DNA from: Echinicola marina
Lineage (GTDB): Bacteria; Bacteroidota; Bacteroidia; Cytophagales; Cyclobacteriaceae
DNA: 64,000 nucleotides
NCBI RefSeq assembly: GCF_020463795.1
Contig: NZ_CP080025.1
Span: 2,477,501 to 2,541,500, forward strand
Direction of reading: 5' to 3'
Part shown: one piece after another, positions 17,995 through 27,761 of the stretch
Layout of the letters: the number at the start of each line of letters is the position of its first letter
Numbering within the stretch: position 1 is the first letter of the stretch
The notes under the pieces: generated by a model
The model's database searches: none
Seen by the model: the letters and a program-made list of their open reading frames with translations, nothing else
What the model was told of the DNA's origin: nothing
Position numbers and translations under genes: made by a program

Positions 17995-18287
17995 TTGTCA
18001 GAATTGAGTTGCAAATGTAGGAGATATTTTTACATAAGCAAAATTACGTCACTTAAATTTTAGTGAATTTTCAAGCTTAATGAAAAGGTGTGGGATTTCA
18101 GAATTGAGGTTTTGAGTAAATTAGCCAAGGAAAATGGGGCATATATGAACTATTTACATGAATCGGGTTATTTATAAAAATTCTAAATAACCCGATTATG
18201 GGGTGTGGTTAGGTTAAATAGCTGTTTATCAGGTGGTAAAATGGTTTTTACGGAGATTGATAAAAAAGGTTAGGCTAAGTGTACGGG

Positions 18288-18318
18288 TTTGAAAAATAGA
18301 AGTTGGGTAGTACATTTG
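18288..18318 (+). promoter_or_regulatory. Promoter of the act-cox cluster
   Basis: TTTG (18288-18291), a 19-nt spacer, then TACATTTG (18311-18318): an essentially perfect match to the Bacteroidota TTTG-N19-TAnnTTTG promoter. The actA ATG is about 50 nt downstream. It is the only strong promoter I see before the 15-kb respiratory block. Confidence 0.75.
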
Positions 18319-18367
18319 TGAGGAGTTTTTAAAAACCGTGAAATAAACTGATTAAAGAGTTATAAAT

Positions 18368-19627
18368 ATGTCAATCAAACGCTCATTATTAAGTGTTCCC
18401 TTCAGATTTTGCAACATGGCGTTGATTTTTTTCCTTTTGATAGGAATTAATGCTTTTGCTGCGGATCCTGAAGTTTCTGATAGTGAAGAGGCTGTTAAGG
18501 CCGGAGAGTCACTATTCAATGCCAACTGTAAGACCTGTCACAAACTTGATCAGAAGTTTACTGGCCCAGCTCTGCGTGGGGTGAGTGACCGAAGAGAGAT
18601 TGCGTGGATCCAGGCATTTGTAAAGAACTCACAAAAAGTGATCCAAGAAGGTGACCCTGTTGCCAATGAGCTTTTCGCTGAGTTTAACAACACGGTTATG
18701 CCGGCTCATCCATTCTTAAGTGATGAAGATGTGATGAACTTGCTTTCCTATATTGAATTCGGTGGTAAGGAAGAAGCAGTAGCTCCTGGAGCTGCAGGTG
18801 AAGGTGCTCAGGCTGGCGCTGCTGCGGGCGGTGTCCCAAGTGAGTATCTTACTGTTATTTTAGCGGTTTTGGTTCTTGTGTTGTTGTTGATCCTGATTGT
18901 TTTGGGGTTAATTGTTTCTGTATTGAGCAAATACTTGAACAAGCAGCCATTGGATGATGATGATAAAGAGTTTATCAACCAAAAGACTGATTTCAAAAAA
19001 GTACTAAAGAGTGATGCGTTTGTCATCATCATTACGGCCTTGGTGGTGGCCTTGGTGGCAAAGACTGCTATAGACGGCCTCTTCTCGGTTGGGGTTCAGC
19101 AGGGATATGCGCCGACTCAGCCAATTGCATTTTCTCATGAATTGCATGCTGGTCAAAAGGAAATAGAATGTCAGTATTGCCATACTGGTGTTGAAATCGG
19201 TAGATCGGCCAATATACCTTCTCCAAATATCTGTATGAACTGTCATATGCACATTCAGAATGTGGGTGGAAAGGAGGGAGTTTCTCCAGAGATCCAAAAA
19301 ATATATGATGCGGTAGATAATGATCAACCAATAGAGTGGGTAAGGGTACACAACTTACCTGATTTGGCATACTTTAATCACTCCCAGCACGTGAAGGTTG
19401 GTGAGATTGAATGTCAGACTTGTCATGGTCCTATTGAGGAGATGGAGGTAGTACGCCAGCACAGCGCCCTTACCATGGGTTGGTGTATTGACTGTCACAG
19501 ACAGACAGAAATCAAAACTGCTGGTAATGAGTACTACGATAAGTTGGTACAATTGCATTCAGCATCTAAGGATGCCCTGAAGGTGAAAGACATCGGAGGG
19601 TTGGAATGTGCTAAGTGCCACTATTAA
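18368..19627 (+). CDS. actA: ACIII subunit ActA, hexaheme cytochrome c
   Basis: Multiheme c-type cytochrome of alternative complex III (menaquinol:cytochrome c oxidoreductase). It has 419 residues and an N-terminal signal/anchor. A complete mono-heme class I cytochrome domain comes first (CKTCH at 54-58, distal Met likely M111 in NNTVMPAHP). Two membrane segments follow (about 160-186 and 217-235), then five CxxCH motifs at 268, 289, 349, 373 and 414. The five C-terminal hemes match the pentaheme ActA core; the N-terminal domain is an additional heme. It may hand electrons to the oxidase CuA site (inference). First gene of the operon. Confidence 0.94.
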   Translation: MSIKRSLLSVPFRFCNMALIFFLLIGINAFAADPEVSDSEEAVKAGESLFNANCKTCHKLDQKFTGPALRGVSDRREIAWIQAFVKNSQKVIQEGDPVANELFAEFNNTVMPAHPFLSDEDVMNLLSYIEFGGKEEAVAPGAAGEGAQAGAAAGGVPSEYLTVILAVLVLVLLLILIVLGLIVSVLSKYLNKQPLDDDDKEFINQKTDFKKVLKSDAFVIIITALVVALVAKTAIDGLFSVGVQQGYAPTQPIAFSHELHAGQKEIECQYCHTGVEIGRSANIPSPNICMNCHMHIQNVGGKEGVSPEIQKIYDAVDNDQPIEWVRVHNLPDLAYFNHSQHVKVGEIECQTCHGPIEEMEVVRQHSALTMGWCIDCHRQTEIKTAGNEYYDKLVQLHSASKDALKVKDIGGLECAKCHY

Positions 19628-19667
19628 TTAAAAAATCTTTTAAGAACATTCTTTTCTTTAATATAAA

Positions 19668-22600
19668 ATGAAAGAAAATAAAAAGACATACTGGAAGGGA
19701 TTAGAGCAGCTGACAAACGATCCGGAATTTGTAAAGAATGCAGATCGGGAATTTCCTGAGTACCTTCCAATAAGCGGACAAGAAGAGGGAGGATCATCAA
19801 GAAGGGATTTCCTAAAATTGATGGGATTCAGTATTGCTGCTGCTTCATTGGCAGCATGTGAGGCTCCTGTTAGAAAGGCTATTCCTTATGTGAACAAGCC
19901 AGTAGATGTAAATCCTTCTATTCCTAATTATTACGCTTCAACCTTTGTTTCTGGTGGTGACTATGCTTCTGTAGTAGTTAAGACCAGAGAAGGTAGACCT
20001 ATCAAAATTGACGGTAATAAGCTTTCCCCAATTACTCAAGGTGGTGTAAATGCCATCGTGGAAGCTTCAGTATTGTCATTATACGACAAAGAAAGATTAG
20101 CAGGCCCATATAAAAATGGTGAAAAATCCGATTGGGCTACTATAGATAAAGAGGTTGCTGCTAAGCTTAAGGCTGCCGGCAATGTTAAAATCGTTACCAA
20201 TACCATTTTATCTCCTTCAACAGATAAAGCTATTGCAGCCCTGTCTGAAGTTATAGGAGGCGCAGAAGTGATTACTTATGATGCAGCTTCTACTTATGGT
20301 ATTACGAAGGCCAATGAAACTTATTTTGGTGTAAATGTGCTTCCAAGCTACAGTTTTGATAAGGCTGATGTTATCGTAAGTTTTGGTGCTGATTTCTTGG
20401 GTACTTGGATTTCCCCAATTGAATTTGCTAAGCAATATTCAAAAGGAAGAAAGATTTCTAAGGAAAGCCCTAATATGTCTCGTCATTACCAGTTTGAATC
20501 TAACCTTTCATTAACTGGTGCTAACGCTGACTACAGAACTCCAATCAAAGCTTCTCAAAGTGGATTGGCGGTATTGGCGCTTTATAACCTGATCGCTAAG
20601 AAAGCTGGAGCTGCTACTGTAAAGGGAGCTGCCGTTGAAGTGGCTCATTTGAGCAAAGCTGCCAATGAACTATGGGCCAATAAAGGCAAGTCATTGGTAG
20701 TATCTGGTTCTAATGATCCTAATGTTCAGATCGTGATCAATGCGATCAACGAACTTCTGGGAAATAATAATTCAACTATTGACTATAGCAATACCGCTTC
20801 TTTCAAAAAAGGAAATGATGCTGGAATGGCTAAGTTTGTAGCAGACCTTGCTGCTGGTAGAGTCGATGGGGTATTGTTCTACAACTGTAACCCAGTTTAC
20901 GATTACCCACAAGGTGAAGAGTTAGGAAAGGCAATTGCTAAAGCAAAGGTATCTGTTAGTACCAATGCTACTATGGATGAAACTTCATCTATGGTTCAGT
21001 ACATTGCTCCTGATCACCACTATTTGGAATCTTGGAATGACTTCCAACCAAAAGCCGGTGAATTCAGTTTATCTCAACCTGCTATTTCCCCACTTTTTGA
21101 TACTAGACAAGCGCAAGAGTCTTTCTTGACTTGGGCAGGTGTTACTACTAATTATTACGATTTCCTTCAAGAAAATTGGGCTGCCCTATTTGCTGCTCAA
21201 GGTGAAACGGCTAGCTTCCAAGAGAATTGGGATAGAGCCCTTTATAATGGGGTTTATTCTATTGAAGTTCCGACTTCTGAAGGACCTCTAACAGGGCTTG
21301 GAGACATCAGTGCAGCAGCTGCTGCAATCGGAAAAGCTTATTCAGCTTCTAATTCTGGTGCAGAGCTAGTGGTTTACCAAAAAGTAGGTATCGGTGTAGG
21401 TACATTTGCCAATAACCCTTGGTTGCAAGAAATGTCCGATCCGGTTACTAAAGCTACCTGGGACAACTACTTGACAGTATCTCAGAAATGGGCAAATGAG
21501 CAAGGTTTGAAGATGTTTGAAGGAGCCACCCAAAAAGCTAAAATCACTGTAAACGGGAAGTCTCTTATTGTACCAGTATTGATCCAACCAGGACAGGCTG
21601 AAGGTACTATAGGTTTGGCACTAGGTTACGGTAGAACTAAAGCTGGTAGAGTAGCCAATGGAGTAGGGGTTAACGCTTACCCATTATTGGACAACTCTAA
21701 AGGCTTTGTTAATTATGATATTACTTCTGGAGTAAGTATTGAGCTTACTTCTGATAGTTATAAAATTGCACAAACTCAGACGCACCAAACTTATATGGAT
21801 CGTGGAAACGTGATTCAGGAGTCAGTTTTGTCTGAATACAAAAAAGATCCATCTGCTGGTAGAGTTTCTCCAGAAATCTATAAAGATGGGGAATTTGTAA
21901 AACCATCTAAGGTATCTCTTTGGAGCGGTCACAAATATAGTCAGCACCACTGGGGATTAGCCATTGATATGAACTCTTGTATTGGTTGTGGTGCTTGTAC
22001 CGTAGCTTGTCAAGTAGAGAATAACGTAGCGGTAGTAGGTAAGCAGGAAGTGCTTAACCGTAGAGAAATGGCTTGGATCAGAATTGACCGTTATTACAGC
22101 TCAGACGCTGAAGCGGGAGATTTGGAAGGTTTGGAAAAAGCTTCTGACAATCCAGAGGTAACTTTCCAACCGATGATGTGTCAGCACTGTAACAATGCTC
22201 CATGTGAGACGGTTTGTCCAGTAGCTGCTACCACGCACAGTTCTGAAGGTCTTAACCAAATGACCTATAACAGATGTATCGGTACTCGTTACTGTGCGAA
22301 CAACTGTCCTTATAAAGTAAGAAGATTCAACTGGTTCAAATACCACGATAATAAAGACTTCTCTCAAGTCAATGTCGCTCAAAACGATGATTTGGGTAAA
22401 ATGGTACTTAACCCAGATGTGACCGTAAGGGCTAGAGGGGTTATGGAGAAGTGTAGCTTGTGTGTTCAGCGAATCCAATCCGGTAAATTGGCTGCCAAAC
22501 GTGAGAAGAGGAAGATCAAGGATGGAGAAGTAACTACTGCTTGTGCCGTAGCCTGTCCTACTGACGCCTTGGTATTCGGTGATATGAATGATCCTAACAG

Positions 22601-22757
22601 CCAGGTTTCACAATTGTTGAAGATCAAAGAAAATACTACTTCAGCAGTGAAAGAGGTGAATGAGGAGAGAGCATACCATGTATTAGAGGAAATCAACGTA
22701 AGCCCTAATGTATGGTACTTCACCAAGATTAGAAATAAGGACAAAAAAGAAGCGTAA
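19668..22757 (+). CDS. actB: ACIII subunit ActB, Fe-S / molybdopterin-fold protein
   Basis: A 1,029-residue periplasmic iron-sulfur subunit. A Tat-type signal (SSRRDFLKLMGFS) ends in a lipobox-like SLAAC, so it is probably lipid-anchored. The large middle part has the molybdopterin-oxidoreductase fold; known ActB proteins carry no molybdenum cofactor. The C-terminal ~290 residues resemble four-cluster ferredoxin subunits: CIGCGACTVACQ, CQHCNNAPCETVCP, CIGTRYCANNCPYK, and CSLC with CAVACPTDAL. It relays electrons from quinol to the ActA/ActE hemes. The high-expression codon pattern is similar to rpsA. Confidence 0.95.
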   Translation: MKENKKTYWKGLEQLTNDPEFVKNADREFPEYLPISGQEEGGSSRRDFLKLMGFSIAAASLAACEAPVRKAIPYVNKPVDVNPSIPNYYASTFVSGGDYASVVVKTREGRPIKIDGNKLSPITQGGVNAIVEASVLSLYDKERLAGPYKNGEKSDWATIDKEVAAKLKAAGNVKIVTNTILSPSTDKAIAALSEVIGGAEVITYDAASTYGITKANETYFGVNVLPSYSFDKADVIVSFGADFLGTWISPIEFAKQYSKGRKISKESPNMSRHYQFESNLSLTGANADYRTPIKASQSGLAVLALYNLIAKKAGAATVKGAAVEVAHLSKAANELWANKGKSLVVSGSNDPNVQIVINAINELLGNNNSTIDYSNTASFKKGNDAGMAKFVADLAAGRVDGVLFYNCNPVYDYPQGEELGKAIAKAKVSVSTNATMDETSSMVQYIAPDHHYLESWNDFQPKAGEFSLSQPAISPLFDTRQAQESFLTWAGVTTNYYDFLQENWAALFAAQGETASFQENWDRALYNGVYSIEVPTSEGPLTGLGDISAAAAAIGKAYSASNSGAELVVYQKVGIGVGTFANNPWLQEMSDPVTKATWDNYLTVSQKWANEQGLKMFEGATQKAKITVNGKSLIVPVLIQPGQAEGTIGLALGYGRTKAGRVANGVGVNAYPLLDNSKGFVNYDITSGVSIELTSDSYKIAQTQTHQTYMDRGNVIQESVLSEYKKDPSAGRVSPEIYKDGEFVKPSKVSLWSGHKYSQHHWGLAIDMNSCIGCGACTVACQVENNVAVVGKQEVLNRREMAWIRIDRYYSSDAEAGDLEGLEKASDNPEVTFQPMMCQHCNNAPCETVCPVAATTHSSEGLNQMTYNRCIGTRYCANNCPYKVRRFNWFKYHDNKDFSQVNVAQNDDLGKMVLNPDVTVRARGVMEKCSLCVQRIQSGKLAAKREKRKIKDGEVTTACAVACPTDALVFGDMNDPNSQVSQLLKIKENTTSAVKEVNEERAYHVLEEINVSPNVWYFTKIRNKDKKEA

Positions 22758-22775
22758 ATAATAATTTTATAAGAT

Positions 22776-24140
22776 ATGCAGGTTACTTCATCCGTACGCG
22801 AGCCGTTAGTTACGGGCGGTAAAACATACAAAGACGTTACCCATGACGTTGCCAGACAGGTGGAAGGCAAGCCAACCGTGGGTTGGATGCTTGGTTTGGC
22901 TGTGGCTATAGGCACCTTATTATTGGGTAGTATAGCTGTGGGAGCTACTGTTTGGGAAGGTATTGGTATGTGGGGATTGAACAAGACAGTAGGTTGGGCA
23001 TGGGATATCACCAACTTCGTTTGGTGGGTAGGTATCGGTCACGCCGGTACTTTGATTTCAGCAGTACTCCTTCTTTTCAGACAAAAGTGGAGAACTTCTA
23101 TTAACAGAGCAGCTGAGGCGATGACGATTTTTGCCGTTATCTGTGCGGCGATGTTTCCGGTACTTCACATGGGGAGACCATGGTTAGGAGCTTATTGGGC
23201 ATTGCCTCTTCCAAACGTTTTCGGATCTCTTTGGGTTAACTTTAACTCACCATTGCTTTGGGACGTGTTTGCGATCTCTACTTATTTCTCTGTGTCATTG
23301 GTGTTCTGGTATATCGGTTTGATCCCAGATTTTGCCACCATCAGAGATAGAGCAACGGGCTTAAGAAAAACTATTTATGGTGCGCTTAGTTTCGGTTGGA
23401 CTGGAGCTGCTAAGACTTGGATGCACTATGAAGCAGTCTCCTTGATTCTTGCAGGTTTGGCCACGCCACTTGTACTTTCTGTACACACCATCGTATCCTT
23501 TGACTTTGCAACTTCCGTAATACCAGGATGGCACACCACGATCTTCCCTCCATACTTTGTGGCGGGAGCGATCTTCTCTGGTTTTGCCATGGTATTGACC
23601 TTGATGATCATCACTAGGAAATTATTTAAGCTGGAGGATTATATTACTATGGTTCATATCGAATTGATGAACATTGTAATTATCATCACTGGTTCAATAG
23701 TAGGTATAGCTTATATTACTGAGTTCTTTATCGCGTGGTACTCTGGTGTAGAAGCTGAACAATATGCCTTTATCAACAGGGCTTTTGGACCATACTGGTG
23801 GGCATACTGGTCAATGATGACTTGTAATGTGATTTCTCCGCAGCTTTTCTGGTTCAAGAAAATCAGAACTTCAATCGTCTTTACTTTCCTACTTTCTTTG
23901 GTAGTAAATATCGGGATGTGGTTCGAACGTTTCGTAATTATAGTAACCTCACTTCATAGGGACTTTTTGCCATCTTCTTGGGCAATGTTCTACCCAACTT
24001 GGGCAGATGTTGGAGTTTACCTATTCACCTTTGGTTTGTTCTTTACCTTATTCTTATTGTTTGCTAAATTCTTCCCAGTAATCAACATGGCTGAGGTGAA
24101 ATCAGTATTAAAGTCTTCATCTGAAAAAGTAAATAAATAA
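22776..24140 (+). CDS. actC: ACIII subunit ActC, NrfD/PsrC-type quinol site
   Basis: A 454-residue integral membrane protein with about ten hydrophobic helices, of the NrfD/PsrC family. Together with ActF it makes the ACIII membrane core; ActC-type subunits bind the quinol. Typical stretches include [18 protein letters not shown], the polar [10 protein letters not shown] that follows, and HEAVSL-like [18 protein letters not shown]. Its stop codon overlaps the actD start by 1 bp, so translation is coupled. Confidence 0.95.
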   Translation: MQVTSSVREPLVTGGKTYKDVTHDVARQVEGKPTVGWMLGLAVAIGTLLLGSIAVGATVWEGIGMWGLNKTVGWAWDITNFVWWVGIGHAGTLISAVLLLFRQKWRTSINRAAEAMTIFAVICAAMFPVLHMGRPWLGAYWALPLPNVFGSLWVNFNSPLLWDVFAISTYFSVSLVFWYIGLIPDFATIRDRATGLRKTIYGALSFGWTGAAKTWMHYEAVSLILAGLATPLVLSVHTIVSFDFATSVIPGWHTTIFPPYFVAGAIFSGFAMVLTLMIITRKLFKLEDYITMVHIELMNIVIIITGSIVGIAYITEFFIAWYSGVEAEQYAFINRAFGPYWWAYWSMMTCNVISPQLFWFKKIRTSIVFTFLLSLVVNIGMWFERFVIIVTSLHRDFLPSSWAMFYPTWADVGVYLFTFGLFFTLFLLFAKFFPVINMAEVKSVLKSSSEKVNK

Positions 24141-24670
24141 TGGAAAGAGATACGAATTTTATCCTCGGTATTTATGAAGATGAGGATGTTTTGAAAGATG
24201 CGGTAACCAAGGTACGTGAGAGTGGTGTAAAGATCCATGAGGTATTTACTCCATATCCAGTGCACGGTCTTGAGGATGTATTAGGATATAATAGAAGTAA
24301 GTTGCCAATTGCGGCCTTTTTATTCGGATTGTTAGGGACTTGTTTGGCCTTGACCATGCAGTTGCTAATGATGTCAGTAGACTGGCCTATGATCATTGGT
24401 GGTAAGGATTTCGCTCCGCTTCCTGATTTCATTCCGGTAACCTTCGAACTTACTGTATTATTAGCTTCTTTCGGTATGGTAGGAGTATTTATGATAAGCA
24501 GTGATCTGAAGCCTTGGGCTCAACCTCGAATTTTTGATTTGAGAAGTACTGATGACAAGCATGTAATGGCGATTGATATTGCCAACAATGCTAATATTGA
24601 AGAAGCGAAGATCAAAGAATTGCTTCAATCTTCAGGAGCTTCAGAGGTGAATAATAAAAGTTTTGAATAG
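24140..24670 (+). CDS. actD: ACIII subunit ActD (DUF3341)
   Basis: A 176-residue DUF3341 protein. An N-terminal soluble domain (ILGIYEDEDVLKDAVTKVRE) is followed by two membrane helices (about residues 56-80 and 97-120) and a short C-terminal tail. ActD is a structural membrane subunit of alternative complex III. Position between actC and actE is the usual operon order. Confidence 0.95.
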   Translation: MERDTNFILGIYEDEDVLKDAVTKVRESGVKIHEVFTPYPVHGLEDVLGYNRSKLPIAAFLFGLLGTCLALTMQLLMMSVDWPMIIGGKDFAPLPDFIPVTFELTVLLASFGMVGVFMISSDLKPWAQPRIFDLRSTDDKHVMAIDIANNANIEEAKIKELLQSSGASEVNNKSFE

Positions 24671-24684
24671 GTAACATTGAAGAT

Positions 24685-25311
24685 ATGAAAATTATTAAGT
24701 CCATATATTTAGTTGCGCTTTCTGCTGCTTCTTTGGGAGTAGTATCTTGCGGGGCTTCAGGCGATGATCAGGGGCTGGAATATGCTCCTCAAATGTACCA
24801 CTCTGTAGCTTATGAGCCACTTACCCAAATTCAAAATGAAGAAGCTGGTAGTTGGTTGTCAAACAGAGAAGATGGAAAAGGTGAATTTTTCAATAGTAAT
24901 GTTCACAATCCACACAATATGAATATGAGAGAGCCTGTGGCTAACACAGTAGCTCGTAATCAATATGATATGCTTCCTTACAGATTAAAAGTAGCTGATC
25001 TGGAAGGAGCTGATGCAGTAGAAAATCCAATTGAACTGACTGATCAGGTTTTGGCGGACGGTAAGCGTTTGTTTACACAATACTGCTCTCCATGTCATGG
25101 AGCCAGTGGTCAAGGAGATGGTAAAGTAGGTGAAGTAATCGGTGGTGTGGCTAACTTGACCGGTGGTGCTTATATCAACCTTACAGAAGGACACATTTTC
25201 CATGTGATTACGCACGGAAAAGGTAGAATGGGAGCCCATGGTTCTCAGATTACTCCTGAGAGAAGATGGAAGATTGTTCACTATGTTAAACAAGAAATTC
25301 AGAAACAATAA
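24685..25311 (+). CDS. actE: ACIII subunit ActE, mono-heme cytochrome c lipoprotein
   Basis: A 208-residue protein with a lipoprotein signal peptide (lipobox LGVVSC near residue 22) and a single heme motif CSPCHG at about 134-138 in a class I cytochrome fold. In ACIII ActE is a terminal electron carrier facing the periplasm, passing electrons to a soluble cytochrome or straight to the oxidase. It ends 2 bp before actF. Confidence 0.94.
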   Translation: MKIIKSIYLVALSAASLGVVSCGASGDDQGLEYAPQMYHSVAYEPLTQIQNEEAGSWLSNREDGKGEFFNSNVHNPHNMNMREPVANTVARNQYDMLPYRLKVADLEGADAVENPIELTDQVLADGKRLFTQYCSPCHGASGQGDGKVGEVIGGVANLTGGAYINLTEGHIFHVITHGKGRMGAHGSQITPERRWKIVHYVKQEIQKQ

Positions 25312-25313
25312 TA

Positions 25314-26681
25314 ATGGCGCACGTTACAAATTTTAACCTGGATCAAAAATTTGACTTCACGGCTGCCCTGAAGAAAACCATCATGATGGTTGGAGGTATT
25401 GGGGCGATCTTGTTGGTCATTGGTATCTTCACTTCTATGGGAGGTGATTCACATGGAGGACATGAAGCTGCAGGTCATCAGACCGAACATGTAGCTGCAG
25501 CAGATAGTCATGGTGATGCACACGCTGCTGAAGCAGGACATGAGGCTGGTGGACATGATGAATTCCATTGGTCTAAGCGTTTTTTCGCTAACCTATGGAT
25601 CAATAATGTATACTTTGCTGGTATTGCTATTATAGGTGTTTTCTTCTTTGCAATACAATATGCTGCGCAGGCCGGATGGGCTACAGCGATCTTAAGGGTA
25701 ATGATCTCTTTTGGTAACTGGCTCCCGTTTGCAGCTATTTTGATGATCGTTACTTATTTCGTTGCTGGTCATGACTTGTTCCACTGGACTCACCATGATC
25801 TTTTTGTTAAAGATAGCGGGCATTACGATGCTATTATAGATGGAAAAGGCGGATTCTTCTATTGGCCATTGGCCAAAGGTAGTTTCCCTATTTTCTGGGT
25901 AGCTAGATTGGTCATTTTCTTCGGACTTTGGATCTTCTTCTTCAATAAATTGAAAAATCTTTCTTTACAGGAAGATATCAATGGGGGGGATAGTTATTGG
26001 TACAATATCAGAAAGTGGTCTGCTATTTTCTTGGTTACTTTTGCTGTATCGTCTTCTATTAGTGCTTGGGACTGGGTGATGTCAATTGATACACACTGGT
26101 TCTCTACCTTATTTGGATGGTATGTGTTTGCATCTTGGTTTGTAGCTGGTCTTTCTTCTATTTGTTTGGTAACCATCATGTTGAAAGAAAGAGGATACTT
26201 GGAGATGTTCAATGAAAACCACTTGCACGATTTAGGTAAATTCATTTTTGGATTCTCCATTTTCTGGACTTACCTATGGTTCTCTCAGTTCTTGTTGATC
26301 TATTATGCCAATATTCCTGAAGAATCCGTTTACTTCTTAGAAAGATTGAATAGTGATAAGTATGGATCATTCATGTTTGTGAATATTATCCTAAACTTTG
26401 TATTGCCATTCTTGGTTTTGATGACCAGAGATGCTAAAAGACATACTATCTTCTTGAAAGTAGTTTGTACTTTGATTATCGTAGGTCACTGGGTTGATTT
26501 CTTCTTGATGGTTCAGCCAGGTACATTGGGTCACAATGGTGGACTAGGATTTATGGAAGTTGGTATGTTCTTATTATATGGTTCAGTAGTGATTACTGTA
26601 GTGTTGACAGGTCTTGCTAAGAAAAACCTTATCGCTAAGAATCATCCAATGTTGGAGGAAACTTATCATCATCACATTTAA
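25314..26681 (+). CDS. actF: ACIII subunit ActF, NrfD-like membrane protein
   Basis: A 455-residue, roughly ten-helix protein, second NrfD-like subunit of ACIII. The first helix (about 20-40) is followed by a strikingly His-rich segment of about 45 residues (for example GGDSHGGHEAAGH and GHEAGGHDEFHW) before the second helix. The His-rich loop is not needed for the fold and may bind metal (inference). Helices later on include DLFHWTHHDLF and SAWDWVMSIDTHWFSTLFGW, typical of the family. Confidence 0.94.
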   Translation: MAHVTNFNLDQKFDFTAALKKTIMMVGGIGAILLVIGIFTSMGGDSHGGHEAAGHQTEHVAAADSHGDAHAAEAGHEAGGHDEFHWSKRFFANLWINNVYFAGIAIIGVFFFAIQYAAQAGWATAILRVMISFGNWLPFAAILMIVTYFVAGHDLFHWTHHDLFVKDSGHYDAIIDGKGGFFYWPLAKGSFPIFWVARLVIFFGLWIFFFNKLKNLSLQEDINGGDSYWYNIRKWSAIFLVTFAVSSSISAWDWVMSIDTHWFSTLFGWYVFASWFVAGLSSICLVTIMLKERGYLEMFNENHLHDLGKFIFGFSIFWTYLWFSQFLLIYYANIPEESVYFLERLNSDKYGSFMFVNIILNFVLPFLVLMTRDAKRHTIFLKVVCTLIIVGHWVDFFLMVQPGTLGHNGGLGFMEVGMFLLYGSVVITVVLTGLAKKNLIAKNHPMLEETYHHHI

Positions 26682-26705
26682 TACGTATCCGAAAAAGATA
26701 AAATT

Positions 26706-27734
26706 ATGTACGGATTTCTTATTGCACTAGGTGTTTTATTGTTGGTATCCATCATTTGGATGGTATACAGGATACAAACTTTGGTTTCTGTAGTAAAGGG
26801 TTCTGAAAAGAAAGTTGCTACTGGAAGTAACAAAGTTAATGCTGCGCTCTTCATCGTTTTCCTTTTAGCAGCTGGAGCATTGATGTTCTGGTATTCTATC
26901 AAGGAATTCGATAATTATAACCTACCTATTGCTTCTGAGCATGGTGTGGTAACTGATCAATTGTTCTGGGTGACTATGGCTATTACGGGAGTGGTTTTCA
27001 TTATTACCCATATACTTTTGTTTTGGTTTAGTTATAGATACCAATACAAGGAAGATAGTAGAGCTACATTCTTCCCTGATAACAATAAATTGGAAGTAAT
27101 CTGGACTGCAGTTCCGGCTCTTGTATTGACAGTATTGATTGTTTACGGTTGGAAGTCTTGGACTGATATTACTGCTCCAGCCCCTGAAAATGCTCATGTT
27201 GTAGAGGTAATGGGATATCAGTTTGCTTGGGAATTTAGATATCCAGGTAAGGACAATCAATTAGGCAATTATGATTATAGGTTGATCAATCCATCTAACT
27301 CTAGAGGTATTGACTTTACTGATAAAAATGCCTTGGATGATTTTCCAGCTCAAACGGTAGTGATTCCAAAAGGAGAGCCAGTCTTATTTAAGATTCGTTC
27401 TAGAGATGTACTTCACTCAGTTTTTGCCCCTCATATGAGATTGAAAATGGACGCAGTACCAGGCATGCCTACTAGATTCTGGTTTGTACCTACCAAGACA
27501 ACTGCTGAAATGAGAGCTGAATTGGGGGACGATGAATTTGTGTACGAAATTGCTTGTACAGAGGTTTGTGGTGGCGGTCACTTCTCCATGAGAAGAGAAA
27601 TTGAAGTAGTAGAGCCAGCAGAATACCAAAAGTGGATGGCCGAGCAAAAGACCTTTATTGAGATGGATCCTACTTTGATCGCTGATGCTCCAGCTGAGAT
27701 CAAAGAATTGGCTCAGATTCAAAGCGCTGAATAA
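26706..27734 (+). CDS. coxB: Cytochrome c oxidase subunit II
   Basis: A 342-residue subunit II with hydrophobic N-terminal helices and a cupredoxin domain binding CuA. The CuA ligands are visible: the VLHSVFAPHMRLKMD region (His) and CTEVCGGGHFSM (Cys 283 and 287 approximately, His, Met). No cytochrome c domain is fused at the C-terminus, so this is not a caa3-type subunit II; electrons must come from ActA/ActE or a soluble cytochrome. An additional N-terminal helix precedes the usual two, as often in Bacteroidota. Confidence 0.95.
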   Translation: MYGFLIALGVLLLVSIIWMVYRIQTLVSVVKGSEKKVATGSNKVNAALFIVFLLAAGALMFWYSIKEFDNYNLPIASEHGVVTDQLFWVTMAITGVVFIITHILLFWFSYRYQYKEDSRATFFPDNNKLEVIWTAVPALVLTVLIVYGWKSWTDITAPAPENAHVVEVMGYQFAWEFRYPGKDNQLGNYDYRLINPSNSRGIDFTDKNALDDFPAQTVVIPKGEPVLFKIRSRDVLHSVFAPHMRLKMDAVPGMPTRFWFVPTKTTAEMRAELGDDEFVYEIACTEVCGGGHFSMRREIEVVEPAEYQKWMAEQKTFIEMDPTLIADAPAEIKELAQIQSAE

Positions 27735-27761
27735 GATATAACTTGATATAATAAAATAATT

